DNA from: Streptomyces sp. TRM70350
GTDB lineage: Bacteria > Actinomycetota > Actinomycetes > Streptomycetales > Streptomycetaceae
Direction: 5' to 3'
Length of the DNA stretch: 64,000 nt
NCBI RefSeq assembly: GCF_019219825.1
Contig: NZ_JAHUXH010000022.1
Coordinates: 62,001-126,000 of the forward strand
Shown here: in pieces, positions 61,659-64,000 of the stretch
How the letters are laid out: each line of letters begins with the position of its first letter
How positions within the stretch are numbered: position 1 is the stretch's first letter
The notes under the pieces: generated by a model
The model's input: the letters and a program-made list of their open reading frames with translations, nothing else
Told to the model about the DNA's origin: nothing
Database searches by the model: none
Program-made: the position numbers and the translations under genes

Positions 61659-64000
61659 ATGCGCGCTCAAGGTCCACTGTCATGGCTGGGGCGCAGACGC
61701 CTTGCCCTGACGGAGTCACAACGACGGCGGCGCCGGCACGGCCGCGCGGCGACCGTCCTTTTGTTGTCCTCGACGCTGATGGTGACCAGCCTGGGCGCGG
61801 ACGCCTGGGCCGTCCCCGGCCCCGGTATGACCCGCGAGGAACCGATCGACCTGCCCGACCTGCCCAAGAGCACCTCGCTCGACGGCGACGAGGAGGCCGA
61901 GAAGAACCTGACGACCGCGCCCGAGGTCCCCGTCGACCCGTACGCGCCGGTCGCCGTCACCCCCTGGACGGAGAGCACCGGCACCGCGACGCTGACCTCG
62001 GACGCCGAGCCCGGCACCACGATCCCGGTCTCCAACGGCCTGCCCGTCGCGCTCGGCGTGCCCGCGGGCACCGACCCGGCCGCGATCGACGGTGAGTGGC
62101 AGGTCGATCTGGCCGCGCCGACCGCGTCCCAGGACGCCGGTGTCTCCGGCATGATCATGCAGGTCACCCCGCCGGCCGACGCCGACCCGGCCGCGCAGGT
62201 CGCGCTCGCCGTCGACACCACCGGCTTCGCCGACCTCTACGGACCCCAGGCCGCCGACCGCTTCGGCCTCGTCCTGCTGCCCGAATGCGTCCTGACCAGC
62301 CCCGACAGCGGCGACTGCGCCGCCGACGGCGGTGTGACGACCATGTCGGGCAAGGCGGACGACGACAAGGCCGAGCGGCTGCGCAGCACCGTGGAGGTGG
62401 TGCCGGCGAAGGACGCGCCCACCAAGGCCAAGGCTCCCAGGAACGCCCCCACCCGCAAGATCCTCTCCGGCTCCGTGCCGGTCGCCGACCTGCTGGGCGA
62501 CGAAACCGCTTCGACGACGTCCGGTGCCTCGGTCCGCACCGCCTCCTTCTCCCAAAGCGACGCCCTCCAGGCCGTCGACGCCTCCGGCCCGCAGGTCATC
62601 GGCGCCATGGACACCGGCGCCTCCGCCGCCGGTGACTTCACCGCGACTCCGCTGCTGTCCTCGGGGGCCTGGTCTGCCGGTGCGTCCTCGGGCGCCTTCA
62701 CCTACGCCTACCAGGTGCAGGTCCCGGAGACCGCCGGCGGCCTGATGCCCAAGGTGGCGCTGAGCTACTCCTCGCAGTCGGTCGACGGCCGCACCTCCGC
62801 CACCAACAACCAGGCCTCCTGGATCGGCGACGGCTGGGACTACAACCCGGGCTCCATCACCCGCACGTACGCCAACTGCCGCGAGGACTCCAAGAAGTCC
62901 GGGTCGAACAACGCCACGCACCGCACGGCGGACCTGTGCTGGGGCTCGAACAACGCCACCCTGTCGCTCGGCGGCATGACCACCGAGCTGGTGTGGGACG
63001 AGGACCAGGGCACGTGGTTCACCGCCAACGGCGACGGCGCCAAGGTCGAGCGGATCAAGGACTCCACGACCGGCAACGGCGCCAAGGACGGCGAGTACTG
63101 GGTCGTCACCACCCGTGACGGCACCCGCTACCACTTCGGCAAGCACAAGCTGCCGGGCTGGACGTCCGGCCAGCCGGTCACCGACTCCGTGCTGACCGTG
63201 CCCGTCTACGGCAACCACGCGGGCGAGGACTGCTACAAGGCCGGTGACTGGCCCGGCTCGTGGTGCACCCAGGCCTGGCGCTGGAACCTCGACTACGTCG
63301 AGGACGTCCACGGCAACGCCATGTCCCTGTGGTGGAAGACCGAGCAGAACTACTACGCCCGCAACTTCAACTTCAAGGCGCCGGTCGTCTACGACCGCGG
63401 CGGCTACCTGAGCCACATCGACTACGGGCAGCGCAAGGACACCATCTTCTCCGAGACCGCCCCGGCCCGCACCACCTTCAAGGTCGCCGAGCGCTGCTTC
63501 GACGAGGGCTCACTGACCTGCTCGGACGACAACTTCGCCGACAAGGACCCGGGCAAGTACCGCATCTGGTACGACACCCCGGCCGACCTGCGGTGCGAGT
63601 CCGGCAAGAAGTGCTGGAACGCCGGCCCGACGTTCTGGTCCCGTAAGCGCCTGACCGAGATCCAGACCTCGGCGCAGCGCCGTACCGACACCACCGCCCG
63701 CCAGGTGGTGGACCGGTACGCCCTCAAGCAGAGCTTCCCGGTCCTGAAGACCGGCCCGAACACCGCCCTGTGGCTGGAGTCGATCCAGCGCACCGGTTTC
63801 GCCCGGCTCGGCTCCACGGATGACAGCGTCACCCTCAACGCGGTGCGTTTCGAGTCCAACGCGGAGGACATGCCCAACCGGGTCATGCGCCCCAACGACC
63901 CGCGCCCCGGCTTCTCCCGGCTGCGCATCGCGCGCGTCATCAACGAGTACGGCGGCGAGACCGTCGTCACCTACAAGCAGCCCGCCGGTGACTGCGCCAC
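61659..64000 (+). CDS. Giant secreted RHS-type protein, 5' part
   Basis: The frame from ATG 61659 is open to the window end (781 codons so far). The ribosome site GGGGGAG lies nine bases upstream. A long signal peptide (RRHGRAATVLLLSSTLMVTS, ending near DAWA) is followed by a disordered acidic/Thr-rich stretch, and from about 62700 by the ordered N-terminal module of Streptomyces RHS-repeat proteins: FTYAYQVQVPETAGGLMPKV, LSYSSQSVDGRTSATNNQAS, WIGDGWDYNPGSITRTYANC and WRWNLDYVEDVHGNAMSLWW. The YD repeats and any C-terminal toxin domain would lie downstream. It is divergent from the VCBS protein. Confidence 0.85.
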   Translation, partial: MRAQGPLSWLGRRRLALTESQRRRRRHGRAATVLLLSSTLMVTSLGADAWAVPGPGMTREEPIDLPDLPKSTSLDGDEEAEKNLTTAPEVPVDPYAPVAVTPWTESTGTATLTSDAEPGTTIPVSNGLPVALGVPAGTDPAAIDGEWQVDLAAPTASQDAGVSGMIMQVTPPADADPAAQVALAVDTTGFADLYGPQAADRFGLVLLPECVLTSPDSGDCAADGGVTTMSGKADDDKAERLRSTVEVVPAKDAPTKAKAPRNAPTRKILSGSVPVADLLGDETASTTSGASVRTASFSQSDALQAVDASGPQVIGAMDTGASAAGDFTATPLLSSGAWSAGASSGAFTYAYQVQVPETAGGLMPKVALSYSSQSVDGRTSATNNQASWIGDGWDYNPGSITRTYANCREDSKKSGSNNATHRTADLCWGSNNATLSLGGMTTELVWDEDQGTWFTANGDGAKVERIKDSTTGNGAKDGEYWVVTTRDGTRYHFGKHKLPGWTSGQPVTDSVLTVPVYGNHAGEDCYKAGDWPGSWCTQAWRWNLDYVEDVHGNAMSLWWKTEQNYYARNFNFKAPVVYDRGGYLSHIDYGQRKDTIFSETAPARTTFKVAERCFDEGSLTCSDDNFADKDPGKYRIWYDTPADLRCESGKKCWNAGPTFWSRKRLTEIQTSAQRRTDTTARQVVDRYALKQSFPVLKTGPNTALWLESIQRTGFARLGSTDDSVTLNAVRFESNAEDMPNRVMRPNDPRPGFSRLRIARVINEYGGETVVTYKQPAGDCA

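Noticed and set aside
61438..61710. ORF of 90 codons in the AT-rich spacer
   Set aside because: No ribosome site, no recognisable domain, and it overlaps the true RHS start at 61659 in another frame.

Overview
The window is a piece of a Streptomyces chromosome, or that of a very close relative. GC content is very high, third codon positions are almost all G or C, GTG starts are common and coupled ATGA/GTGA overlaps occur. The gene order (ligA, c-di-GMP gene, gatC-gatA-gatB, second c-di-GMP gene, ilvB-ilvN-ilvC-serA, proline catabolism, leuB-ilvE, ureAB-ureC, cimA) is the arrangement I recall for the SCO5494-SCO5529 part of S. coelicolor. That comparison is from memory and was not checked. No rRNA, tRNA, CRISPR array or intact insertion sequence was seen.

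Layout. 1-4.0 kb: 3' end of NAD-dependent DNA ligase and a membrane GGDEF-EAL protein (RmdB type). 4.2-7.8 kb: the GatCAB amidotransferase operon with a small membrane-protein gene between gatA and gatB. 7.8-12.5 kb: a methyltransferase, an MMPL exporter, a GNAT acetyltransferase and small membrane proteins. 12.6-13.5 kb: a decay zone with a broken KDG-dehydratase relic, an ABC-ATPase relic and a 162-bp MITE-like palindrome. 13.5-20.5 kb: a large LuxR-family ATPase regulator, a PQQ-type sugar dehydrogenase lipoprotein, an aldo/keto reductase and a 2-hydroxyacid dehydrogenase. 20.9-29.6 kb: a PAS-GGDEF-EAL protein (CdgF type) whose EAL domain looks dead, then ilvB-ilvN, ilvC and serA. ilvB is preceded by a leader-peptide attenuator. 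29.8-36.3 kb: a four-gene peptide/nickel-type ABC importer with a fused permease behind a Zur-like box, an MFS relic and a PucR regulator. 36.4-40.4 kb: proline dehydrogenase and P5C dehydrogenase, a hydrolase relic and an aminoglycoside 2'-acetyltransferase homologue. 40.6-43.0 kb: leuB and ilvE. 43.1-51.7 kb: a GAF-SpoIIE-HATPase signalling protein, an NCS1 permease, fused urease gamma-beta, an unusual urease alpha, agmatine deiminase and a TetR regulator. 51.8-53.7 kb: citramalate synthase behind its own attenuator-like leader with two ATT codons. 53.9-58 kb: a GPP34 protein, a GH3 relic, a Gly-rich membrane protein and a trypsin. 58.1-64 kb: two divergent giant secreted proteins (VCBS/DNRLRE type and RHS type), the second cut by the window end.

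Functional threads. (1) Branched-chain amino acid synthesis: AHAS, KARI, LeuB, IlvE and CimA are all here, and the two pathway-entry genes (ilvB, cimA) each have a short leader ORF with rare Ile/Leu/Val codons followed by a hairpin and T-run. (2) c-di-GMP: two GGDEF-EAL proteins lie 17 kb apart, one with an intact EAL site and one degenerate. (3) Nitrogen release: proline, agmatine and urea breakdown genes, the last two grouped with a permease and a TetR regulator that may act at two related operator-like sequences. (4) Gene decay: five relic genes (dehydratase, ABC ATPase, MFS, alpha/beta hydrolase, GH3 glycosidase) sit in spacers between conserved core genes.
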